Shown: positions 27,331 through 37,287 of the stretch, piece after piece
Position numbering within the stretch: the first letter of the stretch is position 1
Layout: every line of letters starts with the position of its first letter
Origin: Moraxella sp.
Lineage (GTDB): Bacteria; Pseudomonadota; Gammaproteobacteria; Pseudomonadales; Moraxellaceae
Assembly (NCBI GenBank): GCA_030530785.1
Contig: JAUMUJ010000001.1
Coordinates: 62,001-126,000 of the forward strand
Length of the DNA stretch: 64,000 nt
Direction of reading: 5' to 3'
Made by a program: the position numbers and the translations under genes
Notes under the pieces: model-generated
What the model saw: the letters and a program-made list of their open reading frames with translations, nothing else
What the model was told of the DNA's origin: nothing
Database searches by the model: none

Positions 27331-28671
27331 ATGACCATTTCGTCCGCCATTGCCAAAGTTGAACAAAATTACGCCCACCAGCCAGAATTTATCCAAGCCG
27401 TCAAAGAAGTTGCCATGACCATTGAAAAGGTTTATGCTGACAATCCTAAATTTGAAGAGTATAAAGTTTTTGAGCGTCTGTGTGAGCCTGACCGCATCAT
27501 CAGTTTTCGTGTAAACTGGGAAGATGATAAAGGCGAAGTGCAGGTCAATCGTGGTTGGCGTGTGCAGTTTAGTAATGCCATCGGTCCTTATAAGGGGGGC
27601 ATTCGTTTTCACCCAACGGTTACCGAAGGGACGTTAAAATTCTTAGGTTTTGAGCAAATTTTCAAAAACGCCTTAACAGGTCTGCCGATGGGCGGGGCAA
27701 AAGGTGGTTCAGACTTTGACCCTAAGGGCAAATCAGAAGCTGAAATTCGCCGTTTTTGCTATGCCTTTATGCGTGAATTGCACAAAAACATCGGTCAAGA
27801 CATGGATGTGCCAGCAGGCGACATCGGCGTGGGCGGTCGTGAAGTGAACTATATGTTTGCCATGTACAAAAACCTAACTCGTGAATTTGAAGGTGTTTTG
27901 ACGGGTAAAGGTGTGGGGCATGGCGGTTCGCTTATTCGTACCGAAGCGACAGGTTATGGCTTGGTGTATTTTCTTGACAATATGCTAAAAGTCAGTAACG
28001 ACAGTCTGGTGGGCAAAACCGTTTTGGTGTCAGGGGCGGGCAACGTGGCTCAATACGCTGCCGAAAAAGCCTTACAACTGGGTGCTAAGGTCATCACATT
28101 CTCTGATTCAAAAGGCACGTTGGTGGACAAATCAGGCTTTACGGCAGAAAAAATCAACTGGGTAAAAACCCACAAAGCGAGTGGTAAAGCACTGGCTGAT
28201 TATGTTGCCGAATTTGGTGGTGAATGGTTGGCAGGACAGCGTCCTTGGCAGTTTGATGCAGACGTGGCTTTGCCTTGTGCCACCCAAAACGAAGTGAGCA
28301 AAGAAGACGCACAAGCATTGGTTAAGCATGGTGTAAAATATGTCGCCGAAGGGGCAAATATGCCACTGACTGCCGAAGCGATTGATGTGGTGCGTGAAAA
28401 TGGCATTGCCTACGCCCCTGGTAAGGCTGCCAACGCAGGGGGGGTTGCGGTATCGGGCTTGGAGATGAGTCAGAACTCTGTTCGCCGTTATAAGACCTTT
28501 GAAGAGCTAGACAGTCAGTTACAAACCATCATGAAAAACATCCACGAAAGTGCCAAAGCCGCAGGCGAGCAATACGGCACAACCAAAGGTGCGATTGACT
28601 ACATGACAGGAGCAAACGTGGCAGGTTTTGTGCAGGTGGCAAATGCTCTGGTAGCATACGGCTATCTATAA
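27331..28671 (+). CDS. gdhA: NADP-specific glutamate dehydrogenase
   Basis: 446 residues from ATG 27331 (AGGAAG site). It aminates 2-oxoglutarate to glutamate. The Glu/Leu dehydrogenase active site is LPMGGAKGGSDFDPKG (about 115-130) with catalytic lysine. GGIRFHPTV, VPAGDIGVGGREV and the Rossmann motif SGAGNVAQYAA are present. EGANMPLTAEAI and APGKAANAGGVAVSGLEMS match the hexameric NADP type. Monocistronic. Confidence 0.97.
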   Translation: MTISSAIAKVEQNYAHQPEFIQAVKEVAMTIEKVYADNPKFEEYKVFERLCEPDRIISFRVNWEDDKGEVQVNRGWRVQFSNAIGPYKGGIRFHPTVTEGTLKFLGFEQIFKNALTGLPMGGAKGGSDFDPKGKSEAEIRRFCYAFMRELHKNIGQDMDVPAGDIGVGGREVNYMFAMYKNLTREFEGVLTGKGVGHGGSLIRTEATGYGLVYFLDNMLKVSNDSLVGKTVLVSGAGNVAQYAAEKALQLGAKVITFSDSKGTLVDKSGFTAEKINWVKTHKASGKALADYVAEFGGEWLAGQRPWQFDADVALPCATQNEVSKEDAQALVKHGVKYVAEGANMPLTAEAIDVVRENGIAYAPGKAANAGGVAVSGLEMSQNSVRRYKTFEELDSQLQTIMKNIHESAKAAGEQYGTTKGAIDYMTGANVAGFVQVANALVAYGYL

Positions 28672-28680
28672 CCCGCTCAT

Positions 28681-28711
28681 AAAAAAAATCCGTCCAATGG
28701 GCGGATTTTTT
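28681..28711. terminator. terminator between gdhA and the convergent narK gene
   Basis: Stem AAATCCGTCC / GGCGGATTT with a short loop, poly-A on one side and poly-T on the other, so it can work in both directions. Confidence 0.85.
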
Positions 28712-28717
28712 GTGTGA

Positions 28718-30064
28718 TTAGCAAGGGTATTCTGCCCCTTTTCGGCTGTAATAAAACCAAGTCAGCCCGATGCAAATGGCATAAAACACAAGTAACGCCA
28801 CAAATGTACCGTTTACTCCCAAGCCAGAGCCGAACATTTTTGGGATAAAAAACCCACCATAAGCCGCAAAGCCACCTGAAAACCCAACCACAGCCGCTGA
28901 CTCTTTACGAGCTTGATTTACCAAGTCGGGAGAATTTAGGCGTTCGTGCATGGTTCTAAAAATCACAGGTATCATGCGAAAGGTTGAGCCATTACCAATG
29001 CCTGTGGTGATAAATAGCACCATAAATCCTGCAAAATACCCCATAAAATTACCCGCTTTTAAAAAGTACATGACTGCCAAAACCGCCGATGCCATGATGA
29101 TGTAATTATAAAAGGTAACTTTTGCTCCGCCCATTTTGTCTGACAGCCACCCACCTACAGGGCGGAATAATGCCCCCACCAATGGACCCAAAAATGCTAC
29201 TTTTAAGGGGTCAATGTCGGGGAAGGACTGTTTGATAACCATTGGAAACGCCGCTGAAAAACCGATGAATGAACCAAAGGTTGCCAAGTATAAAATACAC
29301 ATAATCCAGTTGTGTTGGCGTTTAAAAATGATGGCTTGTTCTTTAAAAGATGCTTTGACACCCGCCAAATCATTCATGCCAAACCATGCTAAGACCGCCA
29401 TGATGGTGATGGGAATAACCCACACAAAACCTGCATTTTGTAGGTACATTTGCTTGCCACTTTCGGTGGTTTGTGGGTCGCCACCCAACGCCCCAAACAG
29501 TGAAAAACCAATGACAAATGGCACAACAAATTGCATGGTGGACACACCTAAGTTGCCAAGCCCTGCGTTAAGACCCAGTGCCATACCTTGTTGGGATTTG
29601 GGGTAAAAAAATGAGATGTTTGACATACTGGACGAAAAGTTTGCTCCACCAAATCCACACAACAAAGCGATGGTGGCAAATACCCAAAATGGCGTGCTGG
29701 TGTCTTGAATGGCAAAACCTAGCCAAACGGTTGGGATAAGTAGGCTTGCGGTGGTCAGTGTCGTCCAACGTCTACCCCCAAATATTGGTACCATAAACGA
29801 ATAAAAAATCCGCATGGTTGCTCCTGACAGAGCGGGTAGGGCAAGTAGCCATGACAGTTCTGATTTGTCAAAATTAAAGCCGATTTCGGGCATACGCACC
29901 ACCACCACCGACCAGATAACCCATACCGAAAAAGCGAGCAATAATGCAGGGATAGAAATCCACAGATTGCGAGTAGCAACTTGCTTGCCTCCATTTGCCC
30001 AAAAATGCTCATCTTCGGGTCGCCAATCGTAGATTTTGCGACCGCCTTTTAATTCATCTTTCAT
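28718..30064 (-). CDS. narK2: nitrate/nitrite antiporter, NarK2 type (MFS)
   Basis: 448 residues, 12 transmembrane helices. The nitrate signature GFGGANFSSSMSNISFFYPK with following QQGMALGLNAGLGNLG (about 135-170) is that of E. coli NarK, which exchanges nitrate for nitrite. The hydrophilic N-terminus (about 35 residues, YDWRPEDEHFWANGG) is also typical. It is on the minus strand, with a NarL-type site 95 bases upstream of its start. A second transporter of the other type lies at 49730. Confidence 0.95.
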   Translation of the reverse strand: MKDELKGGRKIYDWRPEDEHFWANGGKQVATRNLWISIPALLLAFSVWVIWSVVVVRMPEIGFNFDKSELSWLLALPALSGATMRIFYSFMVPIFGGRRWTTLTTASLLIPTVWLGFAIQDTSTPFWVFATIALLCGFGGANFSSSMSNISFFYPKSQQGMALGLNAGLGNLGVSTMQFVVPFVIGFSLFGALGGDPQTTESGKQMYLQNAGFVWVIPITIMAVLAWFGMNDLAGVKASFKEQAIIFKRQHNWIMCILYLATFGSFIGFSAAFPMVIKQSFPDIDPLKVAFLGPLVGALFRPVGGWLSDKMGGAKVTFYNYIIMASAVLAVMYFLKAGNFMGYFAGFMVLFITTGIGNGSTFRMIPVIFRTMHERLNSPDLVNQARKESAAVVGFSGGFAAYGGFFIPKMFGSGLGVNGTFVALLVFYAICIGLTWFYYSRKGAEYPC

Positions 30065-30158
30065 AAAAACCCCTATTTGGTTTTATCAACGTTATCCAAT
30101 TTTAAATTTTTTCATCCAAAAATGCCCTTATCCTAATGATTGATATTTTGGGTTGGGC

Positions 30159-30174
30159 TAAGCCTTTGGGGGTA
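30159..30174. promoter_or_regulatory. NarL-type 7-2-7 inverted repeat upstream of narK2
   Basis: TAAGCCT-TT-GGGGGTA, i.e. TACCCCC-AA-AGGCTTA on the minus strand. Heptamer pairs of this spacing are recognised by NarL in E. coli. It closely resembles the sites at 31792, 46766 and 49592. Confidence 0.65.
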
Positions 30175-30183
30175 GAGATGGCG

Positions 30184-30969
30184 TTATTCGTTAATGAGTG
30201 ATAGTAGACCATCAATATTTAAAATAACATAGCCACCATCTTTGGGCTGGATAAAACCTTGTGTGCTTAGGTGTCGCAAAGTTCTGCTTAGGGTTTCTGC
30301 TCTGATGCCCATTTGGTTGGCGAGCTGTTTTTGGGTGGTGTCAAACACAATCGGTTCATGTGGCGAAAAATGCGTTAAAAGATAATAGCTGACTTTGGCT
30401 TTGGCGCTGTAAAAAGTTAATAAATCACTGCTAAGCAAATGCTGATACAGTCGTTTACTGATGTGGCTGGCAAACCATGTAAATAGCTCGCCCAACTCAA
30501 AGACTTTAATGTGATTAAAATAATCCAAAGCGGGTATGGTGGCAATGATGGCAGGTTTGGTGGTTTTGGCGGTGAGTTGGTGCAGACTGCCGTGATTGAG
30601 CAATAGTTTTGGGTTTTTAGAATGGCTTTTTAAGATGGCGTAACTGGGCAGTTGGGGAGTTTGGTGTTGCCACAGTACGTTTTCGTTAATGAGGCTTAGG
30701 GTTTGATAGTGATAAATCAGGCTTTCTTGCCCATTAGGTAGACCACGATGGCAACTGACTTGACCGTCTATTAAAAAATACAAATGGGTGGCAGGCGTGT
30801 GTTGTAAAAACACCAAGCTACCTTGTGTGTGGCGATAAAACGTCGTCTTGCGTGCCAGCGATTCTCGTACGTTGTTACCTGTAAGGTTGTGGGGTAGCAG
30901 TTGTAGCATGGGGTGGCAAAACAGCTTATCAAGGTAGATTTGTTTTTGACCATCGGGTAATTTACGCAT
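30184..30969 (-). CDS. Crp/Fnr family transcriptional regulator without iron-sulfur cysteines
   Basis: 261 residues from ATG 30969 (GGAG site); in-frame starts up to 30987 exist. The N-terminal cyclic-nucleotide-binding fold (LYFLIDGQVSCHRG, about 65-80) is followed by a helix-turn-helix KQLANQMGIRAETLSRTLRH (about 210-230). The recognition helix keeps the E-x-x-S-R set that in FNR reads TTGAT. The N-terminal cysteine cluster of FNR is absent. It is therefore more like DNR/NnrR-type nitrogen-oxide regulators. It sits between narK2 and the carbonic anhydrase gene. Confidence 0.85.
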   Translation of the reverse strand: MRKLPDGQKQIYLDKLFCHPMLQLLPHNLTGNNVRESLARKTTFYRHTQGSLVFLQHTPATHLYFLIDGQVSCHRGLPNGQESLIYHYQTLSLINENVLWQHQTPQLPSYAILKSHSKNPKLLLNHGSLHQLTAKTTKPAIIATIPALDYFNHIKVFELGELFTWFASHISKRLYQHLLSSDLLTFYSAKAKVSYYLLTHFSPHEPIVFDTTQKQLANQMGIRAETLSRTLRHLSTQGFIQPKDGGYVILNIDGLLSLINE

Positions 30970-31159
30970 CATAAACTCCATCATCAAAATTTATGCTGAT
31001 TGTAACGAATTTTTGGACAAATGATGATGCCACCAAAAGGCAAATTTTTTAGAGTGCATACTACCTTTGGCGGTGATAATATCAGACATTTTGGGCATGG
31101 TTTTTTGTCAAGATTGTTTTTATTTTATAAATAAACATGGTAACAACAAGAGGGTAAAT

Positions 31160-31789
31160 ATGTCGTCTCCTGATGATTTGTTGGTAAACAATCGTTATTG
31201 GTCAGAGAGTTTGACTGCCAGAAATCCTGATTATTTTGCTGATTTATCCGAACAACAAACCCCAAAATATCTGTGGATTGGCTGTTCCGACAGTCGTGTG
31301 CCTGCCAACGAAGTGGTGGGGCTGATGCCTGGTGAGCTTTTTGTTCATCGCAATGTCGCCAATATGGTGGTGGCAACGGACATGAATTTATTGTCAGTGT
31401 TACAGTATGCGGTGGACGTGCTAAAAGTGGAGCATATCATCGTGTGTGGGCATTATGGCTGTGGTGGGGTTAAGGCAGCACTGGGTCATCAGGAATTTGG
31501 GCTTATTGATAACTGGTTGCGTTCTTTAAAGGGTATGCGGTATCAGTATCATGATAAATTTGTAGGGCTAAGCGATGATGAAGAGTTGGATTTGTTGTGT
31601 GAAATCAATGTCAAGCGTCAAGTTACCAATGTCTGCCACACCACCATCGTACAAAACGCATGGCATCGTGGCGAAGTATTGACGGTGCATGGTTGGATTT
31701 ATCGGCTTGATGACGGGTTAATCACGGATTTGGGTGTGAGCGTGTCAGGCTTTGAGCAGTTGGCGGATGCTTTTGTGTATACACACTAA
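31160..31789 (+). CDS. can: beta-class carbonic anhydrase
   Basis: 209 residues from ATG 31160, with AGAGGG site; a longer frame from 31067 has no such site. Zinc ligands are visible: Cys42 and Asp44 in IGCSDSRV, and His/Cys in CGHYGCGG near residue 98. HRNVANM is also present. It interconverts CO2 and bicarbonate and is needed for growth in air. The gene ends 3 bases before the NarL-type site that precedes narG. Confidence 0.95.
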   Translation: MSSPDDLLVNNRYWSESLTARNPDYFADLSEQQTPKYLWIGCSDSRVPANEVVGLMPGELFVHRNVANMVVATDMNLLSVLQYAVDVLKVEHIIVCGHYGCGGVKAALGHQEFGLIDNWLRSLKGMRYQYHDKFVGLSDDEELDLLCEINVKRQVTNVCHTTIVQNAWHRGEVLTVHGWIYRLDDGLITDLGVSVSGFEQLADAFVYTH

Positions 31790-31791
31790 GC

Positions 31792-31807
31792 TACCCCCAA
31801 AGGGTTA
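31792..31807. promoter_or_regulatory. NarL-type 7-2-7 inverted repeat upstream of narG
   Basis: TACCCCC-AA-AGGGTTA, 16 bases, about 91 bases ahead of narG. It is the best-formed of the four such sites in the window. Confidence 0.7.
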
Positions 31808-31837
31808 TCCTATCTATCCTTTGTGTCAATAGGTTTT

Positions 31838-31851
31838 TTGTTTAAAAGCAA
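31838..31851 (+). promoter_or_regulatory. possible FNR/DNR-type box upstream of narG
   Basis: TTGTT-TAAA-AGCAA matches TTGAT-N4-ATCAA at 8 of 10 positions, 46 bases before the narG ATG. It is imperfect and the spacing to a -10 is not convincing. Confidence 0.35.
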
Positions 31852-31897
31852 GTAGATTAGATGTAAACTTTAAGCCAACACTGTCTAAGGGGATAGT

Positions 31898-34800
31898 ATG
31901 AGCCATTTACTTGAACAGTTTCGTTTTTTTAAGAAAAAAACAGACGAATTTGCACACGGACACGGCGAAGTTCGTGATGAGAGTCGTGATTGGGAAAATT
32001 TTTATCGCAATCGCTGGCAGTTTGATAAAGTTGTACGCTCAACCCATGGCGTGAACTGTACAGGGTCATGTTCGTGGAAAATTTATGTAAAAAACGGTTT
32101 GGTTACATGGGAAACACAGCAGACCGACTATCCACGCACTCGCCCAGATTTACCTAACCACGAACCCCGTGGTTGTCCTCGTGGGGCATCTTATAGTTGG
32201 TATATGTATTCTGCCAACCGCTTAAAATATCCCAAAGTGCGTAAGCCGTTGCTAAAACTGTGGCGTGAAGCCAAAGCCATGCACAAAGACCCTGTGGATG
32301 CATGGGCAAGCATTGTAGAAGACCCTGTCAAAGCGGTTGAGTATAAATCCAAGCGTGGTTTGGGTGGCTTTATCCGTTCATCATGGGGCGAAGTGATTGA
32401 GATTATTGCTTCTGCCAACATCTATACTGCCAAAAAATATGGTCCTGACCGTATCATCGGTTTTTCGCCCATTCCTGCCATGAGTATGTTAAGTTATGCA
32501 TCAGGCTCTCGTTATTTATCGCTCATTGGTGGGGCGTGTTTGTCGTTTTATGATTGGTATTGTGATTTGCCCCCAGCATCTCCCATGATTTGGGGTGAGC
32601 AAACAGACGTGGCAGAATCTGCCGATTGGTATAACTCTGACTACATCATCGCATGGGGGTCAAACGTCCCACAAACTCGTACCCCTGATGCTCACTTTTT
32701 TACCGAAGTGCGTTATAAAGGCACAAAAACAGTTGCCATCACGCCTGACTATGCCGAGATTGCCAAACTGTGTGACCTATGGCTAAACCCAAAACAAGGC
32801 ACAGACGCTGCCCTTGCCCAAGCGTTTTGTCATGTGATTATCAAAGAATTTTATCTAAAAAATCCCAGTGATTATTTTATTGATTATGCCAAACGCTATA
32901 CCGATTTGCCCATGTTGGTCATGGTAGAAGGCGATGGCAAACACGCTCGTGCGGGGCGATTTTTACGTGCGTCTGATTTGGTGGACAACTTAGGTCAAGA
33001 CAATAATCCAGAATGGAAAACCATTGCCATCAACAAAGACGGCAAGCTTGTGTCGCCATATGGTGCTATCGGCTATCGTTGGGGTGAGATGGGTCGCTGG
33101 AACTTAGAAACCAAAGAGGGTAAAACTAATGACAATGTGGATTTGACTTTATCACTAAAAGGCATGGGCGAGAGTGTGTCGCTTGGTTTTGATTATTTTG
33201 GTGGTGATGAACATCCCTATTTTACCTCTGTAGAGGGAGACAGTATTCAGTACAAATCTGTGCCTTGCAAAAGTATCACGCTTGCCAATGGTCAAGTTGC
33301 CAAAGTTGCCACTGTCTTTGACCTAATGCTTGCAAATCTTGGCGTGGATAATGGTGTTGGCGGTAAAAACGTAACCGATGATTATCATGATGCAACTGTC
33401 GCAGGCACACCTGCTTGGCAAGAGAAAATCACAGGCGTAAGTCGTGAAAAAGTGATTCAAATCGCTCGTGAATTTGCCGAAAATGCTCACAAAACACACG
33501 GCAAATCAATGATTATTATCGGGGCGGGCATGAACCATTGGTATCACATGGACATGAACTATCGTGGTGTCATCAATATGCTCATGTTGTGTGGCTGTAT
33601 TGGTAAATCAGGTGGTGGCTGGGCTCACTATGTTGGTCAAGAAAAACTGCGTCCGCAAGCAGGCTGGGCTCCTGTTGCCTTTGGTCTTGATTGGCACAGA
33701 CCGCCACGCCATATGAACAGTACCAGCTTTTTTTATAACCACAGCTCACAATGGCGACATGAGTCAGTATCAGCTCATGAGATTTTGTCTGCCCATGCGG
33801 ATAAATCCCAATACCCAGAGCATATGCTAGACTATAACATTCGTGCTGAGCGTGCAGGTTGGTTACCGTCTGCCCCACAGCTTAACCGCAACCCATTATC
33901 CATCGCCAAAGAAGCCAAAGCACAAGGCATCAGCGTGGAGGATTATGTGGTCAATAGCCTGCATGATGGTTCGCTACGTTTTGCCAGTGAGCAACCCGAT
34001 AACCCCCAAAACTTCCCTAGAAATATGTTTATTTGGCGGTCAAACTTGCTTGGTTCATCAGGCAAAGGTCATGAGTATATGCTCCATTATTTGTTGGGTA
34101 CTAAGCATGGCATTTTGGGTGAAGAAACGGTGCAAAATGGTTTTCGTCCAACTGAGATTGACTGGGTAGAGAATGCTCCTACGGGCAAAATTGACTTGGT
34201 TACCACGCTTGATTTTCGTATGTCTAGCACTTGTTTGTATTCAGACATTGTACTTCCGACCGCCACATGGTACGAAAAAGAAGACATCAACACGTCTGAC
34301 ATGCACCCGTTTATCCACCCATTTACGTCTGCCGTGGATCCGTCTTGGGAGTCTAAGACTGACTGGGAGATTTATAAGCTCATTGCCAAAGAATTCTCTC
34401 GCTTGTGCGTGGGGCATTTGGATACAGAAACCGATGTGGTAACTTTGCCCATGCAACACGACAGCCCCTTTGAGCTTGCCCAGCCCTTTGGTGGGTCAGA
34501 TTTTAAAACCATGGGTGAAAAACCCAAACCTGGCATTAACTGCCCACTCATTAAAGTGGTGGAGCGAGATTATCCCAACACTTATGCCAAGTTTACATCA
34601 CTAGGCCCACTCATGGATAAACTTGGTAACAATTCTAAGGGCATTGATTGGGATACCACCGAAGAAGTTAAACAGCTTGGTGATTTGAATTATAAAGTAG
34701 AAGATGGTTCAAGCAAAGACCGTCCAAGCATGAATACGGTAGTCAATGCCATTGAGACGGTATTAATGCTTGCTCCTGAAACTAACGGACACGTTGCGGT

Positions 34801-35653
34801 CAAAGCATGGGCAGAGCTTTCTAAAAAGACGGGGCGAGACCACACACATTTGGCAAAATCATCAGAACATGAAAAAATTCGTTTTAATGACATCGTTGCC
34901 CAACCACGCAAAATCATTTCAAGTCCGACTTGGTCGGGGTTAGAATCTGAAAAGGTCAGCTACAACGCAGGCTATACTAACGTCCACGAGCTTATCCCTT
35001 GGCGTACATTGACGGGTCGTCAGCAGTTTTATGTGGAGCATCCTTGGATACAAGCCTTCGGTGAGCAAATGCAACAATATCGCCCGCCCATTGACACCAA
35101 GACGACAGAAGCACTAAAACGCTACAAACCCAATGGCAATGCTGAGATTGTGCTGAACTTTTTAACCCCGCACCAAAAATGGGGTATCCACAGCACCTAT
35201 TCTGAAAACCTACTCATGCTGACTCTTTCTCGTGGTGGTCCTATTGTATGGATGAGTGAGATTGATGCCAAAAAAGCGGGCATTGAAGACAATGATTGGA
35301 TTGAAGTGTTTAACCATAATGGTGCAATCACCGCTCGTGCAGTCGTCTCCCAACGTGTCAAAGAAGGCATGACGATGATGTATCATGCCCAAGAAAAGCT
35401 GGTCAATATCCCTGGTTCTGAAAACTCAGGCACTCGTGGCGGTATCCACAATTCAGTAACACGGGCGATACTCAAACCCACGCATATGATTGGCGGTTAT
35501 GCTCAATTCTCATACGCATTTAACTATTATGGAACAGTTGGCTGTAACCGTGATGAGTTTGTGGTGGTACGCAAGATGGCGAACATTGATTGGCTAGAAG
35601 GTAAGCCTGATGACAGTTTGCCACAGCCACTGCCTACCACCTTAGCAGGATAG
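31898..35653 (+). CDS. narG: respiratory nitrate reductase, alpha subunit
   Basis: 1251 residues, expected length, AAGGGG site. NarG is the catalytic membrane-associated cytoplasmic subunit and carries molybdo-bis-MGD and the FS0 [4Fe-4S] cluster. The N-terminal cluster motif HGVNCTGSCSW (His plus cysteines, about 50) then RGCPRGASYSW is present. GGACLSFYDWYCDLPPASP (about 205) is the Mo-ligand Asp region. Residues 600-740 carry GFDWHRPPRH. It starts the narGHJI operon; no twin-arginine leader is present, as expected for the cytoplasmic-facing form. Confidence 0.98.
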   Translation: MSHLLEQFRFFKKKTDEFAHGHGEVRDESRDWENFYRNRWQFDKVVRSTHGVNCTGSCSWKIYVKNGLVTWETQQTDYPRTRPDLPNHEPRGCPRGASYSWYMYSANRLKYPKVRKPLLKLWREAKAMHKDPVDAWASIVEDPVKAVEYKSKRGLGGFIRSSWGEVIEIIASANIYTAKKYGPDRIIGFSPIPAMSMLSYASGSRYLSLIGGACLSFYDWYCDLPPASPMIWGEQTDVAESADWYNSDYIIAWGSNVPQTRTPDAHFFTEVRYKGTKTVAITPDYAEIAKLCDLWLNPKQGTDAALAQAFCHVIIKEFYLKNPSDYFIDYAKRYTDLPMLVMVEGDGKHARAGRFLRASDLVDNLGQDNNPEWKTIAINKDGKLVSPYGAIGYRWGEMGRWNLETKEGKTNDNVDLTLSLKGMGESVSLGFDYFGGDEHPYFTSVEGDSIQYKSVPCKSITLANGQVAKVATVFDLMLANLGVDNGVGGKNVTDDYHDATVAGTPAWQEKITGVSREKVIQIAREFAENAHKTHGKSMIIIGAGMNHWYHMDMNYRGVINMLMLCGCIGKSGGGWAHYVGQEKLRPQAGWAPVAFGLDWHRPPRHMNSTSFFYNHSSQWRHESVSAHEILSAHADKSQYPEHMLDYNIRAERAGWLPSAPQLNRNPLSIAKEAKAQGISVEDYVVNSLHDGSLRFASEQPDNPQNFPRNMFIWRSNLLGSSGKGHEYMLHYLLGTKHGILGEETVQNGFRPTEIDWVENAPTGKIDLVTTLDFRMSSTCLYSDIVLPTATWYEKEDINTSDMHPFIHPFTSAVDPSWESKTDWEIYKLIAKEFSRLCVGHLDTETDVVTLPMQHDSPFELAQPFGGSDFKTMGEKPKPGINCPLIKVVERDYPNTYAKFTSLGPLMDKLGNNSKGIDWDTTEEVKQLGDLNYKVEDGSSKDRPSMNTVVNAIETVLMLAPETNGHVAVKAWAELSKKTGRDHTHLAKSSEHEKIRFNDIVAQPRKIISSPTWSGLESEKVSYNAGYTNVHELIPWRTLTGRQQFYVEHPWIQAFGEQMQQYRPPIDTKTTEALKRYKPNGNAEIVLNFLTPHQKWGIHSTYSENLLMLTLSRGGPIVWMSEIDAKKAGIEDNDWIEVFNHNGAITARAVVSQRVKEGMTMMYHAQEKLVNIPGSENSGTRGGIHNSVTRAILKPTHMIGGYAQFSYAFNYYGTVGCNRDEFVVVRKMANIDWLEGKPDDSLPQPLPTTLAG

Positions 35654-35745
35654 GTTTAAGCCTTTGGAAAAATAGCCAAAACGCCTAGCTCGTCCTATAA
35701 TCCACACAGTTAGGCGTTGATTAGCCAATAATTTAGGAGCAAAAC

Positions 35746-37287
35746 ATGAAAATTCGCTCGCAAGTCGGTATGGTGTTAAACCTTGACAAATGTATCGGTT
35801 GTCATACCTGTTCGGTAACATGTAAAAATGTCTGGACAAGCCGTGAAGGCATGGAGTATGCGTGGTTTAATAACGTAGAATCCAAACCTGGTATCGGTTA
35901 TCCCAAAGAGTGGGAAAACCAAGAAAAATGGAAAGGCGGTTGGGTACGCAACGCTGACGGCTCAATCAACCCTAAGATAGGCGGTAAATTTCGTGTGTTG
36001 GCAAATATCTTTGCCAACCCTGATTTGCCAACCATTGATGACTATTATGAGCCGTTTGATTTTGACTATCAGCACTTACAAACCGCTCCCATCGGTGAAC
36101 ATCAACCCATCGCACGCCCACGCTCTCTCATTACGGGCAAGCGTATGCAAAAGATTGAATGGGGGCCTAACTGGGAAGAGATTTTGGGTTCGGAGTTTGA
36201 AAAACGCCGTAGAGACAAAAACTTTGACCAAATCCAAGCTGACATTTATGGGCAATACGAAAACACCTTTATGATGTATCTGCCCCGTCTGTGCGAACAC
36301 TGCCTGAACCCAACGTGTGTGGCATCTTGTCCATCGGGTGCGATTTATAAGCGTGAAGAAGATGGCATTGTACTCATCGACCAAGAAAAATGTCGTGGCT
36401 GGCGTATGTGCATCTCAGGTTGCCCATACAAAAAGATTTATTACAACTGGAAATCTGGCAAATCTGAAAAATGCATCTTTTGTTATCCTCGTATTGAAGC
36501 AGGTATGCCAACCATCTGCTCTGAAACGTGTGTGGGACGCATTCGTTATCTTGGTGTACTTTTGTATGATGCTGACAAAATCAAAGAAGTTGCCAGCACG
36601 CCAAACGAAAAAGATTTGTACAAAGCCCAGCTTGATGTGTTTTTAGACCCCAATGACCCTGTGGTGATTGAGCAGGCCCTAAAAGACGGTGTGCCAATGA
36701 GCGTGATTGAGTCCGCTCAAAAATCACCCGTGTATAAACTGGCGGTGGACTGGCAACTTGCCTTGCCTTTGCACCCAGAGTATCGTACGTTGCCGATGGT
36801 GTGGTATGTACCACCACTGTCGCCAATCCAAAATGCATCCGAAGCTGGCAAGGTGGGCATGGACGGGCTTATTCCTGATGTGGACAGTTTGCGTATTCCT
36901 GTTAAATATTTGGCAAATATGCTGACCGCAGGCGATGAAGAGCCTGTAAAACTTGCCCTAAAACGTCTGCTTGCCATGCGTTCGTATAAGCGCATGCAAC
37001 TTGTGGACAAGGTTGAAAGTCAAGCGGTGCTTGATGATGTGGGCTTAACACGCCATCAGGTTGAAGAGATGTATCGTTATTTGGCAATTGCCAATTACGA
37101 AGACCGATTTGTGGTGCCAACCGCTCACCGTGAAGAAGCACTGTCTGATGCTTTTGCTGACAAAAACGGCTGTGGGTTTAGCTTTGGCAGTGGTTGCTCA
37201 GGTAATAACGATGTGAATATGTTTGGACAGAAAAAAACCACTCGCCGTGAGATGATACAAACAGTACAAACGTGGGAGAATACATAA
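35746..37287 (+). CDS. narH: respiratory nitrate reductase, beta subunit
   Basis: 513 residues. NarH carries electrons from NarI haem to NarG. Four cysteine groups are visible: CIGCHTCSVTCKNVW (about 17), CEHCLNPTCVASC (about 185), CRGWRMCISGCP (about 218; the Trp marks the [3Fe-4S] cluster), and CIFCYPRIEAGMPTICSETC (about 243). It lies 92 bases after narG. The last base of its TAA is the first base of the narJ ATG (TAATG). Confidence 0.98.
   Translation: MKIRSQVGMVLNLDKCIGCHTCSVTCKNVWTSREGMEYAWFNNVESKPGIGYPKEWENQEKWKGGWVRNADGSINPKIGGKFRVLANIFANPDLPTIDDYYEPFDFDYQHLQTAPIGEHQPIARPRSLITGKRMQKIEWGPNWEEILGSEFEKRRRDKNFDQIQADIYGQYENTFMMYLPRLCEHCLNPTCVASCPSGAIYKREEDGIVLIDQEKCRGWRMCISGCPYKKIYYNWKSGKSEKCIFCYPRIEAGMPTICSETCVGRIRYLGVLLYDADKIKEVASTPNEKDLYKAQLDVFLDPNDPVVIEQALKDGVPMSVIESAQKSPVYKLAVDWQLALPLHPEYRTLPMVWYVPPLSPIQNASEAGKVGMDGLIPDVDSLRIPVKYLANMLTAGDEEPVKLALKRLLAMRSYKRMQLVDKVESQAVLDDVGLTRHQVEEMYRYLAIANYEDRFVVPTAHREEALSDAFADKNGCGFSFGSGCSGNNDVNMFGQKKTTRREMIQTVQTWENT

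Noticed and set aside
30078..30091. FNR-like half-site TTGAT ahead of narK2
   Set aside because: The second half-site does not match and the site is within 30 bases of the start codon.
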